Shown: piece by piece, positions 33,602 through 43,114 of the stretch
Layout: each line of letters starts with the position of its first letter
How positions within the stretch are numbered: position 1 is the first letter of the stretch
NCBI RefSeq assembly: GCF_024732245.1
Contig: NZ_CP093845.1
Location: 806,001-870,000, forward strand
Direction of reading: 5' to 3'
Source of the DNA: Dietzia sp. B32
GTDB taxonomy: Bacteria; Actinomycetota; Actinomycetes; Mycobacteriales; Mycobacteriaceae
Length of the DNA: 64,000 nt
Program-made: the position numbers and the translations under genes
Notes under the pieces: model-generated
The model's database searches: none
Told to the model about the DNA's origin: nothing
Seen by the model: only the letters and a program-made list of their open reading frames with translations

Positions 33602-33765
33602 CGCCAGGCCGCTGACCAGGGGCGCCCTGAACGCCCCGTGCAGGGCACCCCAGGTCACAGGCCGTCGTCGACCTCCCGCGCGAGCGCGCGTGCCGCAGTC
33701 GTCTCTAATTGCCCAGCACTGACCGCCTCCGCTCGTCGGTAGATCGGGGCCCCGGGCGCGGATAG

Positions 33766-33807
33766 CACTCGAGCCCGGCTCCCCCATCAGGGAACCGGGC
33801 TCGAGTG
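33766..33807 (-). terminator. strong hairpin terminator downstream of tRNA-fMet
   Basis: Perfect 13-bp inverted repeat CACTCGAGCCCGG / CCGGGCTCGAGTG with a 16-nt loop that can extend the stem by four more pairs. It lies 7 nt beyond the tRNA 3' end on its strand. No U-tract. Confidence 0.75.
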
Positions 33808-33813
33808 CGTGTG

Positions 33814-33887
33814 TAGCGGGGACAGGATTTGAACCTGCGACCTCTGGGTTATGAGCCCAGCGAGCTACCGAGCTGCTCCACCCCGCG
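33814..33887 (-). tRNA. initiator tRNA-fMet (CAT)
   Basis: 74-nt cloverleaf on the minus strand, anticodon CAU in loop CTCATAA. Initiator marks: the first base C is unpaired with position 72 (a U), the anticodon stem ends in three G:C pairs (GGG/CCC), and the D-arm reads AGCTCGGTAGCT. T-arm GCAGG-TTCAAAT-CCTGT. CCA is not encoded. This is the tRNA that starts translation. Confidence 0.95.
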
Positions 33888-34084
33888 TCGATTGCCTCAC
33901 TGACAGTACGTGCGACGGACCAAAGGTCCAAATCGATAGACGAGTAGCTGCGCATCGTTGCGGTATCACCAGCGGTAATTGCGGCCGGGCGGGGCACAGC
34001 GGGGGCTACTCGGATCAAGTTTCTGATGACGACGGGGAGATCGCCTCCCGCGCCAGCCCCGTTGCTTCGACATAGCATCGGGCC

Positions 34085-35275
34085 ATGTCTCCTCACTCGA
34101 CGAGCATGGGCGGCTTCGTCACGGCTCTCCTGCCCTCGCTATCGAAGAGCTTGGCCGAGCAGTTCAACATCTTCCGGGTGATGCACCACGGCACCCACGA
34201 GAAGCAGCTCTCGAACGTCTTCGCCTGGTTGCTGACCACTGATGCGACCCACGGTCTCGAAGACACTTTCCAGCGGATATTTCTCGCCCGCATCAATGCT
34301 GCGCTCCCCGTACAAGGCACGCTGCCGGACTCTGGATACCGGGTTGTCCAGGAGGTCGACACACGAGCAAGTGATGAGATCGCGGCTGGCGCAGTCATGG
34401 ACATCGCCGACATCGTGCTCTCCCGGCCTGATGCAGCCGTAGTGGTGGAGAACTTCGAAACCTCCGACGGACACGGGCACGACTACCAGCGCTACCTCGC
34501 CCACGGAACCGCGGGCGGACGACCGGCGGCGGTCGTTCTGCTCTGTCACAGGCACGACTTCCACCGTCTTCGTAACGGTTGGGAGCAAGCCATTGTCATC
34601 ACCTACGCCGATCTGCTCACAGAGTTGCACGCGCACGTTGACGGCCATCGGCGATGGCAGGATCGCCACCCTGACCAACTCTTTTTCCTCCGCCAGATGA
34701 TCGAGTACTTCGTGGAAGGTCCAGCCGCAGTGAACGTCGACGAGCAGATCCGCTTCATCAAGACGATGTGCGAGACCGGAGAGTCCGCGCGATATGGACA
34801 CCGGCCCCAGGAGCGAGCAGCCCAGGAGTTCGCGGATCTCGTGGCGGAGCACGCTCGGCGGCAATTTGAAGACAGCCGGGCAACGCTCGCATCGGTCAAG
34901 GACAGGCTGCGCACTTTCGCCCGTACAGTGCTGACAGACCAGCTCAACGCGTCTCTCAGTCACGGGACGATCGATAAGGTGGCAACACGGTTCGTCGGGC
35001 AATGGGAGTGGTGCGTTGAACTGCAGCGGCGCGACGAACTGCCCGCGGTCTTCCTCGAGTTCGGCCCCACTGCGGTCGTGGAAAACGCCCGCATTCCCCT
35101 ACCGCTCAACGACCCGGACTACTCCCGAGTGTTCGTCACGCTTCAGGCCCCAACCGGCGAAGGGATCTCGCGAATCACGCAGACGGATGTCAGCCTTTCG
35201 GGCGTGCTCGACGGGCTCGAACCTGATGACCTTCGGCTTCGGGATGCAGTCCTGTCGCTCATCGACAACGCGTGA
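34085..35275 (+). CDS. PD-(D/E)XK superfamily protein (PDDEXK_4-like) lacking the catalytic Lys
   Basis: 396 residues, ATG at 34085. The N-terminal half follows the PDDEXK_4 pattern: HEKQLSNVFAWLLTTDATHGLEDTF (residues 38-62), then VMDIADIVLSRPDAAVVVENFE with Asp106/Asp109 and Glu122, then HGHDYQRYL. The usual ENK is ENF here (Phe124), removing the catalytic lysine, so activity may be lost or altered. The C-terminal half is helical with no recognised motif. Such proteins appear as lone genes in defence-rich regions. It is followed by the lower-GC NucS-like gene, and codon use is mixed. Confidence 0.7.
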   Translation: MSPHSTSMGGFVTALLPSLSKSLAEQFNIFRVMHHGTHEKQLSNVFAWLLTTDATHGLEDTFQRIFLARINAALPVQGTLPDSGYRVVQEVDTRASDEIAAGAVMDIADIVLSRPDAAVVVENFETSDGHGHDYQRYLAHGTAGGRPAAVVLLCHRHDFHRLRNGWEQAIVITYADLLTELHAHVDGHRRWQDRHPDQLFFLRQMIEYFVEGPAAVNVDEQIRFIKTMCETGESARYGHRPQERAAQEFADLVAEHARRQFEDSRATLASVKDRLRTFARTVLTDQLNASLSHGTIDKVATRFVGQWEWCVELQRRDELPAVFLEFGPTAVVENARIPLPLNDPDYSRVFVTLQAPTGEGISRITQTDVSLSGVLDGLEPDDLRLRDAVLSLIDNA

Positions 35276-35281
35276 GCATCA

Positions 35282-35312
35282 ATTATCCAGAGCTCCCTCC
35301 AGATTATCCAGA
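35282..35312. repeat. two direct repeats ATTATCCAGA upstream of the NucS-like gene
   Basis: Perfect 10-bp direct copies at 35282-35291 and 35303-35312, 21 bp apart (two helical turns), in the A+T-rich leader of the next gene. Possible binding site for a regulator; no candidate protein is encoded next to it. Confidence 0.4.
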
Positions 35313-35353
35313 ATACCGCGAATATCAATTTCCGAGTTTTAGCGAGAGATGCC

Positions 35354-36454
35354 ATGGCCCTATACGATATAACGCACATTAAACAATCTTCCAGCGATTC
35401 GAGTACGCCCCTAATAAAATTGCGGAGTACATCATTCGCCGAGCAGGGAATTATGGAAAGGCAACACATCCAAGCCGCCCTGAGGGACTATATAGAGGTA
35501 ATCGATAGTGAACTTCTCGTAGTATCTGAGGAGTACAGCGAATTCGAGGGAGTTTCGCGACGTATCGACCTCCTCTGCGTAGACAGGTACCGCAGACTAG
35601 TCGTGATCGAGATTAAACGAACGGTCGACGGCGGCCATATGGAGCTACAAGCACTTCGCTATGCGGCAATGGTCTCAACCATGACGTTTTCTCACCTTGC
35701 AAAGGTCTATGCCGCATATCGTGTGCGCCGCGGAGAACTCAATACGACCGCTGAGGAGGCGGCCTCCGATCTCCTGGAGTGGTTCGACGAATCGGAAGAA
35801 CCAGTTGAAGACGGCGAGCTTTCGAGGGACGTCGGAATCATCCTGGCTTCGGAAGACTTTAGTCAGGAAATCACAACTACAGTCTTATGGCTGAATGAGT
35901 TCCATGATTTCGATATCCGCTGCGTTCGCCTGACACCATACACGTTGGAAGATCGAATTATCCTCGATGCCCAGCAGGTTATACCGTTACCCGAGGCATC
36001 GGACTATACAGTCAAAGCCCGCGAAAAGGAGACTGCAAGCAAACAAGCTAAGAGGCAATCGGTAGACCGAACCAAGTTCATCATAGAAACTCCCACGGGG
36101 CGTTCAGAGCCGCTCCCAAAGCGCTGGGCCACCTTGGAATTAGTCCAGAGACTCATCGAATTCGGAGTCCCGATGTCTGAAGTTCGCAAGCACCTGCCCC
36201 CGAGCAAGACGCTAGTTATCGATGGCGTTTACGACAACGAAGATGAACTATGGGCCGCTGCGCGCACACAACACGGCCGTTCTCATGCGAATAGGATTCG
36301 GTGGCACCTCGCTTCACCAATTGTCGAAAACGGTAGAACATGGTTGATTGCGAACAACTGGGGCAGCGGAACCAGAACCGTTTATAAGGATCTGGTATCG
36401 GCCGGTCCAGCGGGCTTCCAGGTGCACGAAGAGGGCCACGAACCCGTCGACTGA
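35354..36454 (+). CDS. NucS/DUF91-like PD-(D/E)XK nuclease, low-GC acquired gene
   Basis: 366 residues, ATG at 35354. Residues 30-150 resemble the NucS C-terminal (DUF91) nuclease: FAEQGIMERQHIQAALRDY, SRRIDLLCVDRYRRLVVIEIKRT with Asp72, Glu86 and Lys88, then LQALRYAAMVSTMTF. The active site is intact. The C-terminal 150 residues include a basic segment and a conserved-looking block (WLIANNWGSGTRTVY), possibly target binding. A+T content and codon use differ sharply from the neighbours, indicating recent transfer. Probably a stand-alone restriction-like endonuclease; target unknown. Confidence 0.8.
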   Translation: MALYDITHIKQSSSDSSTPLIKLRSTSFAEQGIMERQHIQAALRDYIEVIDSELLVVSEEYSEFEGVSRRIDLLCVDRYRRLVVIEIKRTVDGGHMELQALRYAAMVSTMTFSHLAKVYAAYRVRRGELNTTAEEAASDLLEWFDESEEPVEDGELSRDVGIILASEDFSQEITTTVLWLNEFHDFDIRCVRLTPYTLEDRIILDAQQVIPLPEASDYTVKAREKETASKQAKRQSVDRTKFIIETPTGRSEPLPKRWATLELVQRLIEFGVPMSEVRKHLPPSKTLVIDGVYDNEDELWAAARTQHGRSHANRIRWHLASPIVENGRTWLIANNWGSGTRTVYKDLVSAGPAGFQVHEEGHEPVD

Positions 36455-36517
36455 GCACGAGAATCCCCCGCTCCGTCCCTCCTGTAATCCAGGGCACGGA
36501 GTCCCGCCAGCCGCTTC

Positions 36518-38644
36518 TCACCCCACCGCCGCCACCTTCCACGCCGAGTGGATCGCGCCGTGGATGTAGCCCACCTCGCCGGCGTCGCCGATGACCTCGC
36601 AGTCGATGCCGGCCGTGCGGAGCTCGTCGGCCAGCGGGGCCGCGGCGGTGGTGCCGTCGGCGTAGATCACCATGTCGGCAGCGGCGGACTGGGCGCGACC
36701 CTTGGCATCGGTCCAGGCCACCGTCGACTCGGTGATGTGGCTGACCTTCACCCGGCGCTGGATGTCGACGCCGTGCTCCTTGGCGTGGCGCACCGCAGTC
36801 CAGCGGCGCGGCATCGCCAGCGGCAACCCGAGCTGCTGAGACTCGTGCAGGAGGGTGACCTTGCGGCCGCGCTCGGCGAGGAACTCCGCGAGCTCTAGGC
36901 CGACCAGCGAGCCGCCGATCACCACGACGTTCTTGCCCATCGGCAGCGCGATCTTGGTCAGTCGCCGGATCCACGAGGGGCGCTTGGTGATGGTCGAGAG
37001 CCTGCCTAGCCGGCCGACGGTCCGCAGGAAGACCCCGGCCTCGTTGGCCGTGGCGGTGCCCAGCATGGTGGCGCGCAGCGAGTCGCCCGTGTGCACGTGG
37101 GGCAGGTCGCCGCCGGGGATGGCCGGGGCCGGACGCTTGGCGCCGGTCGCCACGATCACGCGGTCGGCGCCGAGGGCACGGATCGACTCGACGGTGGCTT
37201 CGGTGTTCAACCGCACGTCGATGCCCAGCCGCTTCACCTCAGCCTCGAAGAAGCGGATGAGCGGCTCATTGTCGGGCGTGGTGAGGGTGGAGAACCACAT
37301 GGTGCCGCCGAGGCGGTCGGCCTTGTCCAGCACGGTGACGCGGTGCCCACGCTCGGTCAGGACCAGGGCCGACTCGAGACCCGCGGGTCCGGCGCCCACC
37401 ACCACGACGTGCTCGCGCTTGGGTGCGGGCGTCAGCGGCAGCAGGGTCTCGTTGCCGAGCGCCGGGTTCACCGCGCAGAACGGGGTGTCGTCGAAGAAGT
37501 TCTCCGCCACGCAGAGGTAGCAGTTGATGCACGGGCGCACGCGCTCCGGCGTTCCGGCGGCCAACTTGTTGGGCAGGTTCGGATCGGCGAGCAACTGCCG
37601 GCCCATGGCGGCGAAGTCGACCTTGTCGTCGTCAATCGCCTTTTCCGCCACCTCCGGCAACATGCGGCCCACGGCGATGACGGGGATCGACACGGCCTTC
37701 TTGATGGCCGCGGCGTTGTCCACGTACGCGCCGATCGTGTCCGGGAGGGGGCCGTCGGTGAAGTTGTCGAAGGGGTTGCGGCCCCAGCCGGTCACGTGGA
37801 TGGCGTCGGCGCCCGCGCGCTCGAACAGCACCGCGGCCTCGGTCGCCTCGGGCAGGGTCAGCCCGCCCTCCTGTCCGTACTCCTCGCCGGACACGCGCAC
37901 CAGCACGGCGAGCTTGTCGCCCACCCGCGCCTTGACCGCGGCGATGACCTCGCACGTCAGCCGCGCCCGGTTGGCCAGCGACCCGCCGTACTCATCGGTG
38001 CGCAGGTTGTCGCGGCGGTTGAGGAACACGCCCAGGATGTAGCCGTGGGCCACGTGGATCTCGATGGCGTCCGCGCCGGCCTTGGCGATCCGCTCGGCGG
38101 CGTCGGCCCAGGTCTCGATGAGCCACGAGATGTCGTCGTGGTCCATCTCCTTGTAGACCGTCTTCTTGCCGCCGGTGGCCGCGCCCATCCGACCCAACTC
38201 CTCGCCGGTGCTGTCGGCCAGGGCGGAGTAGTCGTAGTCGTAGTCCGGGGTGCTCGGCGCGATGAGGGGGCGGTCGTTGGCGATGTCCACGCGCGCGACC
38301 TTGCCGTGGTGCGTGGACTGCACGCACAGCTTGGACCCGGCCGCATGCACCGCGTCGGCCAGCGCCTTGAGGCCCGGGATGTACTTGTCATCCGACAGAC
38401 CCGGCTCCTTCATGGACGCCGCGCCCACGGGGAACGCGATCGCGCACGCACCGGTGATGATGAGCCCCGCTCCCCCGGCCGCGCGGGCGACGTAGTGGTC
38501 GATCTCCCGCTGCTCGATCTCGCCGTCCTCGGACACGTTCATGTCCATGGCGGGCAGGACGATGCGGTTGGGCGTCTCCATGGGGCCGATGCGGCCGGGC
38601 GACATGAGGCGAGGGAATGAGGTGAGGGTCGTCACGTCGATCAT
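36518..38644 (-). CDS. 2,4-dienoyl-CoA-reductase-like NADH:flavin oxidoreductase
   Basis: 708 residues, ATG at 38644. Residues 1-370 form an Old-Yellow-Enzyme TIM barrel binding FMN (RIVLPAMDMNVSEDGEIEQREIDHY, IEIHVAHGYILGVFLN). The Cys motif CINCYLCVAENFFDDTPFCAVNP follows and would hold a 4Fe-4S cluster. Next comes a FAD/NAD(P)H module (VVVVGAGPAGLESALVLTERG, VVVIGGSLVGLELAEFLAERG). This is the FadH/trimethylamine-dehydrogenase domain order, passing electrons from NAD(P)H via FAD and Fe-S to FMN to reduce an unsaturated acyl-CoA or enone. Housekeeping-type codon use. It lies between accessory nuclease genes. Confidence 0.92.
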   Translation of the reverse strand: MIDVTTLTSFPRLMSPGRIGPMETPNRIVLPAMDMNVSEDGEIEQREIDHYVARAAGGAGLIITGACAIAFPVGAASMKEPGLSDDKYIPGLKALADAVHAAGSKLCVQSTHHGKVARVDIANDRPLIAPSTPDYDYDYSALADSTGEELGRMGAATGGKKTVYKEMDHDDISWLIETWADAAERIAKAGADAIEIHVAHGYILGVFLNRRDNLRTDEYGGSLANRARLTCEVIAAVKARVGDKLAVLVRVSGEEYGQEGGLTLPEATEAAVLFERAGADAIHVTGWGRNPFDNFTDGPLPDTIGAYVDNAAAIKKAVSIPVIAVGRMLPEVAEKAIDDDKVDFAAMGRQLLADPNLPNKLAAGTPERVRPCINCYLCVAENFFDDTPFCAVNPALGNETLLPLTPAPKREHVVVVGAGPAGLESALVLTERGHRVTVLDKADRLGGTMWFSTLTTPDNEPLIRFFEAEVKRLGIDVRLNTEATVESIRALGADRVIVATGAKRPAPAIPGGDLPHVHTGDSLRATMLGTATANEAGVFLRTVGRLGRLSTITKRPSWIRRLTKIALPMGKNVVVIGGSLVGLELAEFLAERGRKVTLLHESQQLGLPLAMPRRWTAVRHAKEHGVDIQRRVKVSHITESTVAWTDAKGRAQSAAADMVIYADGTTAAAPLADELRTAGIDCEVIGDAGEVGYIHGAIHSAWKVAAVG

Positions 38645-38799
38645 GATACGCCCGAGTTGACGGGTGTCGAGAACAGGTTCCAGTTTTTGGGGCGGTGGGT
38701 TGTAGTTGACGGGGTGAAAGGGACGACGACGACGCCAGCGAGTGCGTCTTGCAATCCCCTACCAGGTGCTGCCTTGCCGGCTCAGTCGGCTACGAGCAA

Positions 38800-39915
38800 C
38801 TACTCGTCATCGGCACCGAGGGCATCACGCAGACCCACAGTCGGCAAGCCAATTCCAGCCGCCCGGTCGATCGCCGCCCCAGCCAGCAACCCGTTGTGCG
38901 CATCGGCGTACCGCCCAGAAACCCGGCCTCTACGAGTTCTGTCCAGGGAGTACCTCGCCGCTGCGGAGCGAATCTTGTCGGACTTCTTCATCGCCTTCAC
39001 GAACGCAGTTGGAGACCTAAAGATGAGATACTCCGCGTTGGGTCCCGAGGACTTGTGCACGGGACCAGCCATCGACGCACCGCGATGCTTCAGTGCCCAC
39101 CACGTCATGCGGGCCGGAAGTACGGTGCTGTCCGTCGCGACACCGAGTTCCAGCCTCCCGCCCGGTAACTCGTTGAGGTAAAAGACCTCGAGCATCCCCA
39201 TATTGAGCGTCACCAGACGCTTGACTCCGCCTCCCATTCTCAGGCTCGGGAGACACGACAGGGACCAGAACTGGCCCTGCGTGCGCCTCGGGAAGAGCAC
39301 GCACCCGTGCAGATACGTCGCAAGCGCTTCCAGAATCGACTCGAACTCAGGGTGCGAAGAAAGCTCTTCGAACCTGACCTTCGAGCGCACCTCCGCCGAT
39401 TTTCCGCCGAGGACAGACCGATCGGCTTCGCCAGACCGAAGATCAGCGAGATTGGCTTCCGCAGGGCTGTTGAACCATGCCTTCTGTTCCTCCACCGAGA
39501 CGAGCTCGTCTAAAACGGACGTCCCGTAGATCACCGCGCTGTGCTCTCGGTTGAAACAGGTGAACCCGTTTCGGCAGAGGTCGTAAATCAGTTCGCGCTC
39601 TGCCGCCCTCAAGGTTGCCGTGTTCGCAGATTCCGGCATATATCGGAACGACTGTATATTCGCGTGATCATAGTCCTTGACGTGCTGCCGCAGCCTCGAC
39701 ACCACCGACGTGCTCGAGATTCCTACGTACACCTCGTTGGCCTCACCCTCCCACATGTACAGACCCGCCAGCTTACCGCTCCGCCTTTTCGCTAGAGCTC
39801 TGAGCGACTTGTCAGACATCTGGGTCGCCGGCCCGAAGCCCTGCTGATCTGCCCACGTGGCGACAGCGGGATCGGGCACCCAGTTTGGGATAAGCGAGTT
39901 ATTAAGAGAGGCCAT
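38800..39915 (-). CDS. GIY-YIG nuclease-domain protein
   Basis: 371 residues from the ATG at 39915. Residues 45-115 carry a GIY-YIG fold: KLAGLYMWEGEANEVYVGIS (GLY...YVG variant), SRLRQHVKDYDH with the conserved Arg, and TLRAAERELIYDL with the metal-binding Glu. The remaining 250 residues, including ATYLHGCVLFPRRTQ and RLVTLNMGMLEVFYL, resemble the C-terminal part of GIY-YIG proteins of unknown role. Codon use is less G/C3-biased than the flanks, consistent with transfer. Likely DNA endonuclease in a defence or mobile context; no partner gene visible. Confidence 0.75.
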   Translation of the reverse strand: MASLNNSLIPNWVPDPAVATWADQQGFGPATQMSDKSLRALAKRRSGKLAGLYMWEGEANEVYVGISSTSVVSRLRQHVKDYDHANIQSFRYMPESANTATLRAAERELIYDLCRNGFTCFNREHSAVIYGTSVLDELVSVEEQKAWFNSPAEANLADLRSGEADRSVLGGKSAEVRSKVRFEELSSHPEFESILEALATYLHGCVLFPRRTQGQFWSLSCLPSLRMGGGVKRLVTLNMGMLEVFYLNELPGGRLELGVATDSTVLPARMTWWALKHRGASMAGPVHKSSGPNAEYLIFRSPTAFVKAMKKSDKIRSAAARYSLDRTRRGRVSGRYADAHNGLLAGAAIDRAAGIGLPTVGLRDALGADDE

Positions 39916-40117
39916 TGGTGGAGAGTAGCTTCTCAGTAAGACACTCGTTCGGGAGCAGCGTCTAAGTGGGTCTGGCCATGCTGAAGGATCCCGGCTTTGT
40001 AGCGGGGATGCGAGCGACGACGAGATCGGCCCGGCGGGGGCGGACAGCCGCAAGTCGCGGAGCTATCCGCTGGATCTTCTCGGTGCCCGTGCTGCACCCT
40101 CTACCCTCGGAAGCACC

Positions 40118-43114
40118 ATGCCGCCCAACCCTGACATCGTCTCGGCCGCGCTCAAGACAGCGACGTCGTTCGTACTGAACGCGGTCGAGGTCGTGCGTTT
40201 CGGCGGCCTTCAGACAGACGAGGAGCAGTCTCCGTTCGAGATCGTCGCACGGCGCCCAATGTTCCGGCTGCGCCGCTACTACCCGCCGGCGGCGGGGCCT
40301 TCCGGTGATGGTGGCGTCGGCATCAGTGAGGTCGGCACGCCGCGGCCGCCGATCGTGCTCGTTCCGCCGATGATGATCTCCGCGGAAGTCTGGGACGTGT
40401 CACCCTCGACCAGCGCAGTGGCCGCACTGCACGAGGCAGGCATGGACCCGTGGGTGATCGACTTCGGCGCCCCGGACCTCGAGACCGGCGGTCTCGAGCG
40501 CACTCTCACCGACCACGTAGTGGCTGTGAGCGACGCCGTCGACCTCGTCACCGCGGCCACCGGCCGTTCGGTGCATCTCGGTGGGTACAGCCAGGGCGGC
40601 ATGTTCTGCTACCAGGCCGCGGCCTACCGGCGCTCACGCGACCTGGAGAGCATCGTGACGTTCGGCTCCCCCGTTGACTGGCGCGGCAATGCCCCGCTCG
40701 GCATTCCCGAGCAGGTGGTCGTCACCATCGCGCGCCTTGTCGCCGACTACGTCTTCAACGAACGCCCACTGCCCGGGTGGTTGGCCTCGGCGGCATTCCG
40801 CCTGCTCGATCCGATCAAGACCGCCCGCTCCCAGGTGGACTTCCTGCGCCAGCTTCACGACCGCGATGCACTTCTCGGCCACGAACGGCAGCGCCGCTTC
40901 ATCGGGGGCGAGGGATTCGTAGCCTGGTCCGGCCCGGCGCTCGTCGACATGTTGCAGCAGGTGATCGTCCAGAACCGGATGATGGTCGGCGGCTTCGTCG
41001 TCGGCGACCACGTCGTCTCCCTCGCCGACATCACCTGCCCCGTCCTCGCCGTCTTCGGCGAGGTCGACGAAATCGGCGTCCCGGCCGGCGTCCGCAAGAT
41101 CGCGTCCGTCGCTCCCGCGGCCGATGTCTACGATTTTCCGGTCCGCGCCGGGCACTTCGGCCTCGTCGTGGGCTCGACCGCCGCCTCGCTGACGTGGCCC
41201 ACCGTCGCCAAGTGGGTCGACTGGATCGAAGACCGAGGGACTCGACCGGACGGCATTACCGAGGTCGACCCCGACTCCGTCATCGACTCCTCCCCCACCA
41301 AAGCGATCATGCTCGCGGCAGATGGCGCGTTCCAGGCCGCCGGACTCGGGGTCGGCGTGGTGCGCGGTGCGGGGCAGCTCGCCTTGGGCGCGCTGCGGAC
41401 GACGCGAGCTGTCGGATACGAAGCGGTGCGCGCGGCACCGCGTCTCATCCGGCTGGGTCAGATCCAGCCCGCGACCCGGATCTCCTTCGCCAAGATCATC
41501 GACGAACGCGCCCGGAACCAGCCGAACGACGCGTGCTTCCTGTTCTCCGACCGCGTCCACACGTACTCGGCCGTCGACACCCGGATCACGAACGTGGTCA
41601 AGGGCCTCATCACGGTCGGCGTGCGCCAGGGCGACCACGTCGGCGTGGTCATGGAGACGCGGCCCTCGGCGCTGGTCGCGATCGCCGCACTGTCGCGTCT
41701 CGGTGCCGTGGCCGTCCTACTGCCCCCGTCCCAGTCCCTGCCCGAACTCCTCCAGCTCAGTTCCGTGACCGACGTGGTCGCGGACCCCGAGCACGCGTCC
41801 AAGGTCACCGATGCCGGGGCGCGGGCGCTCGTGCTCGGCGGTGGTGGCGGTGAGCGCGACCTGCCTGCGGACCTCGGCGAGGACGTCGTCGACCTCGAGC
41901 GCATCGACCCCGAGGCGGTGGAGCTGCCCCGCTGGTACCGGCCGAATCCCGGCCGAGGGGGCGACCTGGCCTTTGTGTTCTTCACCCGCTCCACGGGCAC
42001 GTGGCAGACCAAGCTCGTCACCAACCACCGGTGGGCGGCGTCCGCGTTCGGCACCGCCAGCGCCGCGCGTCTCACCACCGAGTCCACCGTCTACTGCCTC
42101 AGCCCTCTCCACCACCCATCGGGGCTGCTCACCACCGTCGGCGGCGCCGTGGCGGGAGGAGCCCGGATCGCGCTCTCCCGCGGTTTCGATCCGGCGACCT
42201 TCGACGAGGAGATCCGCCGCTACGGCGTGACGGTGGTGTCCTACACCTGGGCGATGATGCGCGAGTTGGTGCGCGGGCCAGTGCATCCGCGCGAGACGCT
42301 CCCGACACTCTCACTGTTCATGGGGTCAGGCATGCCCCGTGGGCTGTGGCGGCGGGTCCTGGACCGCTACCCGGGCACGCGGGTCCTTGAGTTCTATGCC
42401 GGTACCGAGTCCGATGTGGTCCTGGCCAACCTCACCACCTCCAAGCCGGGCGCGCGCGGACGTCCACTGCCCGGCACCGCCGACGTGCGTCTCGTCGAGG
42501 TCGATCCCGACACCGGCGCGATCCTCGCCGGCCCCGACGGCTTCGCCATACCCAGTGAGGTCGATGCACCCGGCGTACTTCTCGCCCGGCCCCGGCTCGG
42601 ATTGGACGCTTCCGTGCGCCAACTCCGTGGGGTGTTCCGCCCCGGCGACACGTGGGTGTCGACCAATGACATCTTCGAGCGTGACAGGGACGGGGACTTC
42701 TGGCTGCTCGGCTCAGCGAGCTCGGTCGTCCACACCGAGCATGGTCCCGTCTACCCGGTCCAGGTCGCCGACGCACTCGGGGATCTGCCTGAGGTAGACC
42801 TCGCCGTGCTGTACGAGGTGGATGGCGCTATGGGCCCGGTCGCCGTCGCCGCGGTGAACCTATGGGGCTCAGATCCGATTACCGCGGCCGACATCGGTGG
42901 CGCGCTGGCCTCGGTCCCGCCCGCCGGACAACCGGACATCGTCCACGTCGTCAAAGACATCCGGGTGACCAACTGGTACCGGCCCGACCCCAGGACGCTC
43001 GCAGCCCGGGGGCTGCCGAAGGCCGGCCCGCGTACCTGGATCCGCGATCCTGACACGGGTGAGTACGTTCGGCTGACGAAGGCGGTGCGGGACAGGCTGA
43101 CTGCGCCGAACTAG
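40118..43114 (+). CDS. bifunctional alpha/beta hydrolase (PhaC-like) plus acyl-CoA synthetase, Rv1683-like
   Basis: 998 residues, ATG at 40118. Residues 1-400 form a PHA-synthase/lipase-like alpha/beta hydrolase with nucleophile elbow GGYSQGG (Ser158; classical PHA synthases have Cys here), PPIVLVPPMMISAEVWD before it and AGHFGLVVG supplying the His. Residues 470-998 form an adenylate-forming domain, but the ATP loop is degenerate (FTRSTGTWQTKLVTN instead of TSGTTGxPKG). Size and order match mycobacterial Rv1683 (999 aa), linked to triacylglycerol/lipid-inclusion metabolism. A decayed copy of its 3' end lies at 52328-52555. Housekeeping G/C3 codon use. Confidence 0.88.
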   Translation: MPPNPDIVSAALKTATSFVLNAVEVVRFGGLQTDEEQSPFEIVARRPMFRLRRYYPPAAGPSGDGGVGISEVGTPRPPIVLVPPMMISAEVWDVSPSTSAVAALHEAGMDPWVIDFGAPDLETGGLERTLTDHVVAVSDAVDLVTAATGRSVHLGGYSQGGMFCYQAAAYRRSRDLESIVTFGSPVDWRGNAPLGIPEQVVVTIARLVADYVFNERPLPGWLASAAFRLLDPIKTARSQVDFLRQLHDRDALLGHERQRRFIGGEGFVAWSGPALVDMLQQVIVQNRMMVGGFVVGDHVVSLADITCPVLAVFGEVDEIGVPAGVRKIASVAPAADVYDFPVRAGHFGLVVGSTAASLTWPTVAKWVDWIEDRGTRPDGITEVDPDSVIDSSPTKAIMLAADGAFQAAGLGVGVVRGAGQLALGALRTTRAVGYEAVRAAPRLIRLGQIQPATRISFAKIIDERARNQPNDACFLFSDRVHTYSAVDTRITNVVKGLITVGVRQGDHVGVVMETRPSALVAIAALSRLGAVAVLLPPSQSLPELLQLSSVTDVVADPEHASKVTDAGARALVLGGGGGERDLPADLGEDVVDLERIDPEAVELPRWYRPNPGRGGDLAFVFFTRSTGTWQTKLVTNHRWAASAFGTASAARLTTESTVYCLSPLHHPSGLLTTVGGAVAGGARIALSRGFDPATFDEEIRRYGVTVVSYTWAMMRELVRGPVHPRETLPTLSLFMGSGMPRGLWRRVLDRYPGTRVLEFYAGTESDVVLANLTTSKPGARGRPLPGTADVRLVEVDPDTGAILAGPDGFAIPSEVDAPGVLLARPRLGLDASVRQLRGVFRPGDTWVSTNDIFERDRDGDFWLLGSASSVVHTEHGPVYPVQVADALGDLPEVDLAVLYEVDGAMGPVAVAAVNLWGSDPITAADIGGALASVPPAGQPDIVHVVKDIRVTNWYRPDPRTLAARGLPKAGPRTWIRDPDTGEYVRLTKAVRDRLTAPN

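Noticed and set aside
33070-33615. Plus-strand 181-codon frame
   Set aside because: No ribosome site or recognisable motif, and it overlaps the better supported small membrane protein in another frame.
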